Source: GCA-2746235 sp049609225
GTDB lineage: Bacteria > Planctomycetota > UBA1135
Assembly (NCBI GenBank): GCA_049609225.1
Contig: JBMYYH010000088.1
Span: 1-13,174 of the forward strand
DNA length: 13,174 bases
Direction: 5' to 3'
The notes beneath the pieces were generated by a model that saw nothing but the letters and a program-made list of their open reading frames with translations, ran no database searches and was not told the DNA's origin. This document shows, piece after piece, positions 1 through 6,951 of this stretch (the first letter of the stretch is position 1; each line of letters starts with the position of its first letter). A program made the translations under genes and the position numbers.

Positions 1-90
1 TCCTTTCTTCAACTGGCAGACGAGCGTGGTGCATGGACGCCCTTCCTTTATAACGTGCATTCTGCAGCCCCTGCAAAGGGAGCGGCGTAG
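1..90 (+). CDS. Possible 3' end of an unidentified gene (partial)
   Basis: The first plus-strand frame is open from the window edge for 29 codons and ends with TAG at 88-90. The visible peptide has a mixed, protein-like composition with Trp, Phe, Tyr, Asn and His, and ends in an Ala/Lys/Gly-rich tail. I do not recognise the family. The stretch is short enough to be open by chance. The case for it rests on the lack of any other explanation for these bases and on a convergent layout with the minus-strand gene ending at 205. The sequence to the left of the window would settle it. Confidence 0.33.
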   Translation, partial: SFLQLADERGAWTPFLYNVHSAAPAKGAA

Positions 91-121
91 GGATTCGATT
101 GATATTTCTCACGGATACATC

Positions 122-155
122 CTACTCCGACCAGGGGATGGGTCAAACGGAGTAG
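122..155. repeat. Inverted repeat between convergent gene ends
   Basis: The arms CTACTCCG (122-129) and CGGAGTAG (148-155) are perfect 8-base complements around an 18-base loop. Inside the loop, ACC (130-132) could also pair with GGT (141-143). Neither side is followed by a clear T-run, so it is not a classical intrinsic terminator. It lies between the putative plus-strand gene end at 90 and the minus-strand glycosyltransferase end at 205, where a transcription-end structure would be expected. Apart from this hairpin I see nothing recognisable in 91-204. Confidence 0.4.
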
Positions 156-204
156 TCATGGGTTAACTCAAATTAGTTAGGGAGGCCAGGACAGTGCAAT
201 CCCC

Positions 205-1299
205 TCAAACAGAGGATCCAGACAACACCTTCAAAAGCTCCTCCACATGCCGCAAGAACCCGAATTCCTTCCGAACCTCCTGCACCATCCCCTCCCATTC
301 CTCAGCACCATGCTGTCCCCCTCCCACCAACAACTCCATCGCTGTGGCAGCTGCAACCTCCGGGAGCTCGCGGCGGGATTCGATGCAGAGTTCTCTTGGG
401 AGTATCTCAGCCACGCCCGCACCCTTCGTAGTCACGACTGGAACACCAGCCGCCGCAGCCTCCAGGCAAACCAAGCTGAAGGAGTCATAAAGCGTCGGGT
501 GGAACAGCAAATCAGCATCCGCAAGAGCATCACGGAATCCACCATCCCAGCCGTGGAGGAAGATGCCTTCCTCCTCCAGACCCGCACTCGACCGACCAAT
601 AGCGCGTTCTCCATGAACCACAGTCTTCGTCCACAAACGAAGCTCCGCATGGAGTTGGCGTCCGCGTAAAGCACGGAACCATTCCACCGCAGCCATGGAT
701 CCATGGCGCAAGGGATCCCGCCCGCAGTGGACGATGCGAATGGGGTGGCCGACTCTGCCGCGGGTGCGTCGGTCGGGTTGCTTAAGGACCGAAGGCTCTT
801 CCAGCAAAGGAAGGGGCATCAAGGACTGCGGCTTACCGGGAGACCTCGCCTCGATTTGCCTTTCCACCATCGGGGACATCGGCAGCACCAACGAAGCCGC
901 ATCCAAAGTCTCGTCCTCCAAACGCAACAAGGCTCTCGTGCGACGGCTCGGGAGACGTCCGCGGGCCTTCTGTACGTCGGGAGCACTTCCACCCATCGGG
1001 GTCCAGATGGCTCCCTCACATGGGATGGCGCGGAATCCCCAACAGCGGTCCGCGCCCCACGCCTGCGCACGGCTCACCGCCTCGCGGGCCTCTTGATAAT
1101 CCGACCACGGGCGCGGCAACCACCTTCCTTTATGCAAAGACAAAGGCGTGACGCCTCTTGGGCATCCGAGCTCCGCACCGCGCGCCACCAAGGCGACCGC
1201 AAACCCGCGATCCACCAAGGCCGGCAGCACATAGTGCAAGTACTGCTCCAATCCGCCGCCGTCGGCATGCCACTGATCGAGCAGGACGGCGATCCGCAT
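205..1299 (-). CDS. waaG: WaaG-like LPS-core glycosyltransferase (GT4 family)
   Basis: A 364-residue GT-B fold glycosyltransferase, close to the usual ~370 residues of WaaG (RfaG), the cytoplasmic enzyme that adds the first outer-core hexose to the inner-core heptose of LPS from a nucleotide sugar. The N-terminal Gly-rich loop (GGGLEQ, residues 14-19) matches the position of the WaaG GGL loop. A C-terminal motif, ADADLLFHP, is followed by YDSFSLVCLEA. It carries the donor-binding pair as D272-x7-E280, a common variant of the E-x7-E motif. The gene starts at ATG 1299-1297 with only a weak AGG upstream. It lies 11 bases after the WaaP-like kinase gene and is probably cotranscribed with it, as waaG and waaP are neighbours in enterics. 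The fold and family are clear. The exact acceptor and sugar are inferred, and another envelope glycan is possible. Confidence 0.8.
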   Translation of the reverse strand: MRIAVLLDQWHADGGGLEQYLHYVLPALVDRGFAVALVARGAELGCPRGVTPLSLHKGRWLPRPWSDYQEAREAVSRAQAWGADRCWGFRAIPCEGAIWTPMGGSAPDVQKARGRLPSRRTRALLRLEDETLDAASLVLPMSPMVERQIEARSPGKPQSLMPLPLLEEPSVLKQPDRRTRGRVGHPIRIVHCGRDPLRHGSMAAVEWFRALRGRQLHAELRLWTKTVVHGERAIGRSSAGLEEEGIFLHGWDGGFRDALADADLLFHPTLYDSFSLVCLEAAAAGVPVVTTKGAGVAEILPRELCIESRRELPEVAAATAMELLVGGGQHGAEEWEGMVQEVRKEFGFLRHVEELLKVLSGSSV

Positions 1300-1310
1300 C
1301 TACCTAAGCC

Positions 1311-2165
1311 CTAACCGAACTTCGGCACATGCGCGGCAATCTTGCGCGCCTTCTCGACAATGTCGCGCACGCACCGCTTGGTATGCGCATCCACCCGACG
1401 CTTCGACATGTACTGCAGCAGGAACCGCAAGCGATCCGCCTTGGTCACCGTGGCGGGTGCCGAATAATGCAGCGCTGCCAGATCCTTCACCAACCAACGA
1501 CGTCGCGGCGGGAAATCCCGATCCACGCGCTCCAAGTCGATGAAGAACGGACGGCCCCAGCGCGGATCCTCCGTCACGATCAGGTGACAGCAGTAAAGAT
1601 CCTTGTGATAGAAGCCGGTCGAGTGGAAGCGACGCACCATGCCGGCCACATCGCGCAACACTTGGTCGCTGGCCTCGCGCTCGGACCGATTCTGCGGATT
1701 CGGATAACCATCCTCCAGCAGATGATCGAGCTGCTTGCCCACCACCTCGCGGGTGATGATGAACGACCGCCGCGGACAACCCAGCAGGTTGATCTCCTCG
1801 CCGAAAGCCACCGGCTCCGGCACATCGAAGCCGGTCTTGCGCATCATGCTGATGGCATCCCACTCGATATGGGCCGGACTCGAACTACCCTTCCCGAGCA
1901 CATTCCAGCGACGCGCCAGCGGCACATCGCGGTGGATCTTGACGAACAGGATCCCTTCCTCGGTCTCCACGCGGTAAGTCTTCCGCGGCCCCGCATCACG
2001 CACGATCACCCCCTTATCGAAGGCCATCGCACTTTCGAGCGTGTCGAGCCCCAGCGGCGCGAGCAGGTGGACGTCCTCCATGGCAGCCAGGATGCGGCCC
2101 TGGTCTAAGGTGGTCGTCGGCCGCCCTTTCGGACGGTACATGCGGTCATCCCGCAGGTCAGTCAT
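1311..2165 (-). CDS. waaP: WaaP-like lipopolysaccharide core heptose kinase
   Basis: A 284-residue kinase of the RfaP/WaaP-KdkA-InaA group, which transfers phosphate from ATP to an inner-core heptose (or Kdo) of LPS at the cytoplasmic face of the inner membrane. Visible kinase elements: the ATP-binding lysine in FVKIHR (K76), a glutamate in the following helix (E101), a SFIITRE hinge-like strand (134-140), the catalytic loop YHKDLYCCH with D189 (matching HRDCYICH of WaaP) and the metal-binding IDLERV with D210. A later KDLAALHYS segment matches the WaaP KDLxxLxFS region. The chosen start is ATG 2165-2163. M9 (2141) is an alternative, because the first residues are not conserved and the upstream region has only a G-rich, imperfect ribosome site. 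It is the first gene of a two-gene operon with the WaaG-like gene. Kdo rather than heptose as acceptor cannot be excluded. Confidence 0.85.
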   Translation of the reverse strand: MTDLRDDRMYRPKGRPTTTLDQGRILAAMEDVHLLAPLGLDTLESAMAFDKGVIVRDAGPRKTYRVETEEGILFVKIHRDVPLARRWNVLGKGSSSPAHIEWDAISMMRKTGFDVPEPVAFGEEINLLGCPRRSFIITREVVGKQLDHLLEDGYPNPQNRSEREASDQVLRDVAGMVRRFHSTGFYHKDLYCCHLIVTEDPRWGRPFFIDLERVDRDFPPRRRWLVKDLAALHYSAPATVTKADRLRFLLQYMSKRRVDAHTKRCVRDIVEKARKIAAHVPKFG

Positions 2166-2305
2166 GCCCCCATCTTCGCCCGCTCAACGGCTCGGGGCAA
2201 GGTACTCCTCAGAGATTCAGATTCTCGCTCCCGTTTAGCCCAAAGACGGGATATTCTTTGCCCAACCGGAGCCCTGCTCCCCCTCATTGTCCCAGGCCCC
2301 GAATC
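2166..2305. other. Divergent intergenic region with hairpin-rich gdh leader
   Basis: This 140-base gap separates the minus-strand kinase gene from the plus-strand dehydrogenase pair and must hold both promoters. No convincing -35/-10 pair is visible. A TATTCT at 2252-2257 is the best -10-like match for the plus strand. Several inverted repeats are present: GGAGC/GCTCC around a 3-base loop (2268-2280), CCCGT/ACGGG (2230-2250), GAGA/TCTC (2212-2226), and an outer GGGCAA/TTGCCC (2195-2200 with 2258-2263). Any RNA role is speculative. Confidence 0.3.
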
Positions 2306-3583
2306 ATGGCCGATTCCGCGACCATCGAACCCGCTGGGTCCGAGTTCAACCCCTTTGTGCAGGCGCAGAAGCGTCTAGACAAGGCGGCTGGCCTCATCGA
2401 CCTCGACCCGGGTCTCCAACGCATCCTTTCGACTCCTTATCAGGAGTTGACAGTCGCCGTCCCCGTCAAAATGGACGACGGCTCCACCCGCGTGTTCACC
2501 GGCTATCGGGTGCAACATTCGATCGCGCGTGGACCAGCAAAGGGTGGCATCCGCTATTCCCCCGAAGTCAGCCTCGACGAAGTCCGCGCCCTTTCGGCCT
2601 GGATGACGTGGAAGTGTGCGGTGGTGAACGTCCCTTTTGGTGGCGGTAAGGGTGGCATCATCTGCGATCCCCGCCGGATGTCGCAGGGTGAACTGGAGCG
2701 TCTGACCCGCCGCTACACCGCCAACCTGCTCGACATCATCGGCCCAGAGCGTGATGTCCCTGCTCCCGACATGAACACGGGCGAGCAGACCATGGCATGG
2801 TTGATGGACACCTACTCCATGCACACGCGCGCCACGACCTGCGCCATCGTGACCGGTAAGCCAATCGGTTTGGGTGGTTCGAAGGGTCGTCGGGAAGCGA
2901 CTGGTTTGGGTGTGGCCTTCACCGCCCGCGAATCCCTGAAGCACCTCGGCATGCCGGACAAAGGCTGCAAGGTGGTGGTTCAAGGTGCTGGCAACGTCGG
3001 TGGCCTTGGTGGCCTGTTCCTGCACGAGATGGGTCATAAGGTGACTGCCATCTCGGACATGTATGGTGCCATCTACAACGACAACGGTCTGGATATGCCT
3101 GCCGTGTTGGATTGGATCGCCGAGAAGGGCACTCTCGAAGGCTTCCCCGGTGCCGAGCGCATCGACAACGCCGAACTGCTCACCCTCGAATGTGATGTGT
3201 TGGTCCCGGCCGCGACCGAGAACCAGATCACTTCGAAGAATGCGCACGAGATCAGGGCCAAGGTGATCGTGGAAGGTGCCAACGGCCCCACCACTTCCGA
3301 TGCCGACACCATCCTCGAAGAGCGCGGCGTGTTCGTCGCTCCAGACATCCTCGCCAACGCGGGCGGTGTCACGGTCTCCTACTTCGAGTGGGTGCAAGAC
3401 CGCATGGGTTACTTCTGGGAAGAGCAACTCGTCTTCGACCGCATGGAACGCATCATGGTCGAATCCTTCGCTTCCGTGGTCGAATCGGCCAAGAAGTACA
3501 AGACTTCCGCGCGCATCGGTGCTTACTGCACCGCGATCGATCGCGTGGCCTACTGCCTCAACATGAGGGGTATCTATGCCTGA
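2306..3583 (+). CDS. gdhA: Glu/Leu/Phe/Val dehydrogenase, probable catalytic glutamate dehydrogenase
   Basis: A 425-residue hexameric-type amino-acid dehydrogenase that interconverts glutamate and 2-oxoglutarate plus ammonia with NAD(P). All hallmark residues are visible: the carboxylate-binding lysine in AKGGIR (K79), the lysine in MTWK (K103), the catalytic lysine in FGGGKGG (K115), the catalytic aspartate in PAPD (D155) and the pocket Val/Ser of GGVTVS (V355, S358). The Rossmann loop is QGAGNVG (226-232). The length is normal for the ~420-residue class. ATG 2306 is chosen. An in-frame TTG at 2258 would add a Pro-rich, unconserved 16 residues, and the paralogue downstream aligns from the ATG. 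No good Shine-Dalgarno precedes it. It overlaps the next gene by 8 bases. Glutamate is the likeliest substrate from the Lys/Ser pocket, but cofactor preference is not readable with confidence. Confidence 0.93.
   Translation: MADSATIEPAGSEFNPFVQAQKRLDKAAGLIDLDPGLQRILSTPYQELTVAVPVKMDDGSTRVFTGYRVQHSIARGPAKGGIRYSPEVSLDEVRALSAWMTWKCAVVNVPFGGGKGGIICDPRRMSQGELERLTRRYTANLLDIIGPERDVPAPDMNTGEQTMAWLMDTYSMHTRATTCAIVTGKPIGLGGSKGRREATGLGVAFTARESLKHLGMPDKGCKVVVQGAGNVGGLGGLFLHEMGHKVTAISDMYGAIYNDNGLDMPAVLDWIAEKGTLEGFPGAERIDNAELLTLECDVLVPAATENQITSKNAHEIRAKVIVEGANGPTTSDADTILEERGVFVAPDILANAGGVTVSYFEWVQDRMGYFWEEQLVFDRMERIMVESFASVVESAKKYKTSARIGAYCTAIDRVAYCLNMRGIYA
3565..3570 (+). promoter_or_regulatory. Ribosome binding site of the second dehydrogenase
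   Basis: GAGGGG sits 5 bases before ATG 3576 and lies inside the last conserved codons (MRGIY) of the first dehydrogenase gene, whose stop follows at 3581-3583. This fixes the second start and indicates translational coupling of the pair. Confidence 0.75.
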
Positions 3584-4877
3584 TTCCACAGACATCGCCG
3601 GCGTCGAAGAGCCGCAGGCCCCGTCCCCGGAACTCGCCGAGGACAATCCGTTCTCCTCGATGATGGAGCGCTTCGACGAAGCGGCACAGATTCTGGGTTT
3701 GGACCCGGATATGTACGTGCTGCTGCGTCGCCCCGACCGCGAGTTCAAATTCGCGATCCCGGTCGTGGATGATGAAGGGGAAGTGCAAGTCTTCAACGGC
3801 TTCCGCATTCGCCACAACCTGTCGGTGGGTCCGTGCCTCGGTGGTCTGCGCATGCACGCCAACCTGAAGCGCGATGAACTCCGCGCCCTCGCTGCCTGGA
3901 CGACTTGGAAGTGCGCCGCTCTTGGCGTGCCTTTCGGTGGTTCGATGGGCGGTGTGGATATCGACCCGCGCCAGCACTCGAAAGGAGTGATGGAGAAGGT
4001 CGTGCGTCGTTACACCGCTGGCCTGCTCGACTTCCTCGGTCCGGAGCGCGATATCCTCGCCCCCGACCTGCATAGTCACGAGCAAGTCATGGCTTGGTGC
4101 CTCGACACCTACTCCATGCACACGCGTCACACCGAAAACGCGGTGGTCGTGGGTAAGCCCGAAGGCCTCGGCGGCACGCTGGGTCGCGATAGTGCGATCG
4201 GTCGTGGCGTGCGGGTCCTGATGGAGAAGCGCTTGGCGGACATGGGCTTCACCACCAAGGCGGAAGTCGTCATTCAAGGTGCTGGTCAGGTGGCTGCGCA
4301 GGTGGCCCGCCAGGTCACTGCTTTTGGACACAAGGTCATCGCCATGGGTGATGTCAGTGGTGGCGTGCACAATGCCTCCGGTTTGGATGTCGAAGGGCTG
4401 CTCGCGCATCGTGACGAGCATGGTTGCGTGAAAGGCTTTGCCGGTGGTGATGCCATCGACAACGAGCAACTGCTGAAGATGGAATGCGATGTGTTGATCC
4501 CGGCTGCGGCAAGCAACCAGATCACCGGTCGTAATGCCAACCAGGTGCAAGCCAAGCTGATGGTTGAGGCCGCCAATGGCCCCGCCACCGGCCGTGCCGA
4601 CGCCATCCTCGCCGAACGTGGCATCCCTGTGGTGCCCGATCTGCTCGGCAATGCCGGTAGCGCCATCATCGCTTACTTCGAGTGGGTGCAAAACCGCATG
4701 GGCTACAAGTGGCCTCTTGAAGATGTGGAGGAACGCTTGGACCGCATGGTGCTTGAGGCTTATGACCGCGCGCGCACTGCCGCGGGCAAGCACAAGGTGG
4801 GTCTGCGTTTGGCGACCTGCATGCTGGGTGTGGACCGCGTGTCGTACTTCGACAAGTTGCGCGGCATCTACGGATAG
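3576..4877 (+). CDS. Glu dehydrogenase paralogue lacking catalytic residues (probable regulatory subunit)
   Basis: A 433-residue full-length paralogue of the preceding dehydrogenase, alignable from end to end (for example TWKCA, GPERD, DTYSMHTR, YFEWVQ and the terminal LRGIYG). Key positions differ. The carboxylate-binding lysine is Leu (L88 in GPCLGGLR), the catalytic lysine is Met (M124 in FGGSMGG), and the pocket Val/Ser are Ala/Ala (A363, A366 in GSAIIA). The lysine of TWK (K112), the aspartate of APD (D164) and a Rossmann loop QGAGQVA (235-241) remain. Normal oxidative deamination is therefore unlikely. The intact frame and fold argue for a retained function, not decay. Thermus thermophilus has a comparable arrangement, with an inactive GdhA regulating catalytic GdhB. 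A regulatory subunit is my inference. A new substrate specificity is the alternative. Translation is coupled to the upstream gene by an 8-base overlap, and transcription probably ends at the hairpin 20 bases downstream. Confidence 0.88.
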   Translation: MPDSTDIAGVEEPQAPSPELAEDNPFSSMMERFDEAAQILGLDPDMYVLLRRPDREFKFAIPVVDDEGEVQVFNGFRIRHNLSVGPCLGGLRMHANLKRDELRALAAWTTWKCAALGVPFGGSMGGVDIDPRQHSKGVMEKVVRRYTAGLLDFLGPERDILAPDLHSHEQVMAWCLDTYSMHTRHTENAVVVGKPEGLGGTLGRDSAIGRGVRVLMEKRLADMGFTTKAEVVIQGAGQVAAQVARQVTAFGHKVIAMGDVSGGVHNASGLDVEGLLAHRDEHGCVKGFAGGDAIDNEQLLKMECDVLIPAAASNQITGRNANQVQAKLMVEAANGPATGRADAILAERGIPVVPDLLGNAGSAIIAYFEWVQNRMGYKWPLEDVEERLDRMVLEAYDRARTAAGKHKVGLRLATCMLGVDRVSYFDKLRGIYG

Positions 4878-4897
4878 GCCTCGGCTACTCCAAAGCA

Positions 4898-4929
4898 AAG
4901 GCTCCCCCTCCGTGAGGATGGGGAGCCTT
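4898..4929. terminator. Bidirectional intrinsic terminator
   Basis: AAGGCTCCCC (4898-4907) pairs perfectly with GGGGAGCCTT (4920-4929). After one C/T mismatch, TCC (4909-4911) pairs with GGA (4916-4918) and closes a GTGA loop of the GNRA type. The plus strand continues with T-rich TTCTTCTTT (4928-4936), suited to ending the dehydrogenase operon. Read on the minus strand, the flank is CCTTTGCTTTGG, so it may also end transcription of the M56 gene, which stops at 4978. I see nothing else in 4878-4977. Confidence 0.85.
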
Positions 4930-4977
4930 CTTCTTTGGGTTTGATGCGCGGTTATTGCGCTTGGAATACGTCAGGCC

Positions 4978-6951
4978 CTAGCGACGGCTTCCCCAGGGGT
5001 CTTCGACCTTGCGCCATTCATCCCCAGCCTTAAAAGGCTCCTTGGGCTCCTGGATTGGCGGAGCTTCCTTCAAGTCCTGCAGTGCATTTTCCAAGTCGCT
5101 CTTCTGCGCCTCCATCTCCTTCAACTGCTTGCGCTGTTCTTCCAACTGAAGCTGCAGACGTTGCTCCAGGGCATGGTCCTTTGCGGCGTCCAGAATCTCC
5201 TTTGCATCCTGCTCGGATAGCTTGTTGAGGTTGATCTGGGATTGCAGCGCTGCGGAGTATTCCTTCAGCATCTGCTGTTCCGTTTCGCGTAGCGCTTCGA
5301 CCTCGGCAGCCTTTTGCCGGCTCTCGAGCAAGTTGCGCTCCATTTCCTGCATGCGTTCTTGGAGATGCATGAACTCGACAGCAGCCTGCACCTCTTTCTC
5401 TGCATTCCACAGCTTCTCCTTCAACTCTATCAGTTGCAGGTCCGCATCAGCTTGGCTGAGGTGGCCGCTCTCCAAGAGGAGTTGGGTCCGGTTTTGCGCC
5501 TCCGCATACATCGCATCCAACTCGGCAGCATGCTGGAAGAAGCGCTCCTGCTCCAAACGCATCACCTGCAACTCTTCTTCCAACTTCAAGCGCTCGAAGT
5601 CCAGCTTCAAGAGTTCATACTCTCCCGTCGGGATTTCGCTGGATTCCAGGCGCGGCACACTACGGAGTGGAGACTGCGTATTCGAGCCGTCGCGCTCCAA
5701 GACCATCATCATGGCCTTCGCTTGTTCCGGAGTGATCTCTCCGGCGTCCATCGCATCCTGCAATCGTTTGCCGACCGCATCCTTATCCGCCGACGCCTTC
5801 TGCTTCAACGCATCCAACATCGCCTGTGCTTGCGGAGCGCTCAACTCCCCCGCTGCGACGGCTTGGCTCAGCCGTTGATGCACCGCTTCGTAATCAGGTT
5901 CCTGCGCCGTAGCGATACCGAGCGGCAACAGGGCGACGGCCCCCATCAGGACCACAGCTTGCAGTCGACGCGAGATGCGCGTCAGTGGATTCTTCGAAAG
6001 GATCATGTGGAACCTCCGTTCCAGTTCGCCGCCATCGGTGAAAGCACTCGCAACTGCCGGCGGGCGGACGTCCGGCGGTGCGAGGGAAGCAGCAACCTGC
6101 AGAAGCGAGGCTGCATAGGCGCGGGGTTCCGCGCGAAGGCTGCGCAGCACTTGAGCATCGCAGCAGATCTCCTCATAGGTGCGCAGGTTCTTGCGCGCCC
6201 ACCAGGCGACAGGATTCCACCAAAAGGCCACACAGGCCAACCACTCCAACCAACGAACGAGATGGTCGCGGCGTTGGATGTGCGTCATTTCATGCGCCAG
6301 GACCCACTCCAACTGCGACGGTTCCAACTCATCCAAGAGATGTGCAGGAAGCACCAGACGCGGACGTCCGCCTAGGCACCAGACCAAGGGTGCGAGCCTG
6401 GCTTCACTCAGGAAGACCTGTGGGGGTCGGCGTAGGCCGATGCGCTTGGCGAAGGCGTCAGCCTGATCTTGAAGAGAAGGAGCTGCGGCTTGTGTGCCCC
6501 ACCGCAGGAGACGGTGAAAGCGCAGGATCCGGTAGGAGGACAACAGGAAGACCAAAGCACTGCCTGCAATCCATAGACCGAAGAGGACTTGTTGCGCACT
6601 GCCCCAGAGAGCGGAAGGTTGTGTTGCTTCCGCAAGCGGCGTAGCAGTGGGCGCCACCAGCGGCATCGAAGACAGGACCACTTCACTCCCCGTCACGGAC
6701 GGCTGCAAGGTCGCACCGATGAGATCGGCGGCTTGTTGCTCCAAAGCCACTTGCTCGGAAGACTGCCACGGCACTTCGACCATGCCCACGCCCCACAAAG
6801 GCGGCGTGACCAATTTGGCCAAGACCAATAGCCAAAGCAGGTGCGCGAGGAAGGGCGAACGTCCGTCGCGTTGCACAGCCCATGCGATCAAGGCCAAGGC
6901 TGCCGACACCATCAGGTTGTTCCAACCAAAGGCTAGGAAGACTTCGCTCAT
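4978..6951 (-). CDS. M56-family (BlaR1/MecR1-type) membrane metalloprotease with repeat-containing C-terminal tail
   Basis: A 657-residue integral-membrane zinc protease of the BlaR1/MecR1 group, which typically cleaves or triggers loss of a partner BlaI repressor. Hydrophobic segments are near residues 10-27, 33-57, 120-140, 232-252 and 330-348. The zinc site HEMTH (220-224) and the third-ligand motif EICCD (261-265) are intact on the cytosolic side. No penicillin-binding sensor domain follows. After the last membrane segment and an Ala-x-Ala-like ATAQ (347-350), residues 351-657 form a highly charged Glu/Gln/Lys-rich, mostly coiled-coil tail with four ~30-residue repeats. The tail is probably periplasmic. 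The start at ATG 6951 overlaps the BlaI stop (ATGA) and is preceded by a strong ribosome site. The ligand or stress it senses is unknown. Self-association through the tail, or a cell-envelope partner, is a reasonable guess. Confidence 0.88.
   Translation of the reverse strand: MSEVFLAFGWNNLMVSAALALIAWAVQRDGRSPFLAHLLWLLVLAKLVTPPLWGVGMVEVPWQSSEQVALEQQAADLIGATLQPSVTGSEVVLSSMPLVAPTATPLAEATQPSALWGSAQQVLFGLWIAGSALVFLLSSYRILRFHRLLRWGTQAAAPSLQDQADAFAKRIGLRRPPQVFLSEARLAPLVWCLGGRPRLVLPAHLLDELEPSQLEWVLAHEMTHIQRRDHLVRWLEWLACVAFWWNPVAWWARKNLRTYEEICCDAQVLRSLRAEPRAYAASLLQVAASLAPPDVRPPAVASAFTDGGELERRFHMILSKNPLTRISRRLQAVVLMGAVALLPLGIATAQEPDYEAVHQRLSQAVAAGELSAPQAQAMLDALKQKASADKDAVGKRLQDAMDAGEITPEQAKAMMMVLERDGSNTQSPLRSVPRLESSEIPTGEYELLKLDFERLKLEEELQVMRLEQERFFQHAAELDAMYAEAQNRTQLLLESGHLSQADADLQLIELKEKLWNAEKEVQAAVEFMHLQERMQEMERNLLESRQKAAEVEALRETEQQMLKEYSAALQSQINLNKLSEQDAKEILDAAKDHALEQRLQLQLEEQRKQLKEMEAQKSDLENALQDLKEAPPIQEPKEPFKAGDEWRKVEDPWGSRR
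5179..5892 (-). repeat. Four ~30-residue protein repeats in the M56 tail
   Basis: Within the M56 gene, four segments share a Y/D-x-A-start, a G-x-(L/I)-(S/T) turn and an A-x-x-(M/L/I)-x-x-L end. They lie at residues 354-383 (5803-5892), 391-420 (5692-5781), 482-511 (5419-5508) and 565-591 (5179-5259). Clear examples are AAGELSAPQAQAMLDAL and DAGEITPEQAKAMMMVL. The third (ESGHLSQADADLQLIEL) and fourth (NKLSEQDAKEILDA, three residues shorter) are more diverged. Each looks like a helix-turn-helix hairpin, separated by coiled coil. Confidence 0.6.

Noticed and set aside
2258..2305. TTG start extending the first dehydrogenase by 16 residues.
   Set aside because: The added Pro-rich residues overlap leader hairpins, have no match in the paralogue, and the start is a rare codon without a ribosome site.
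2375..3862. A 495-codon open frame antisense to the first dehydrogenase gene.
   Set aside because: Long antisense frames are a known by-product of GDH gene codon composition and have caused false annotations as a GDH. The plus-strand frame has full motif conservation, and the antisense peptide is His/Arg/Gly-rich without recognisable domains.
3558..4898. A 446-codon open frame antisense to the second dehydrogenase gene.
   Set aside because: It is the same shadow effect. Both antisense frames lie in the same phase relative to the paralogous genes, so their mutual similarity follows from the sense-strand homology.
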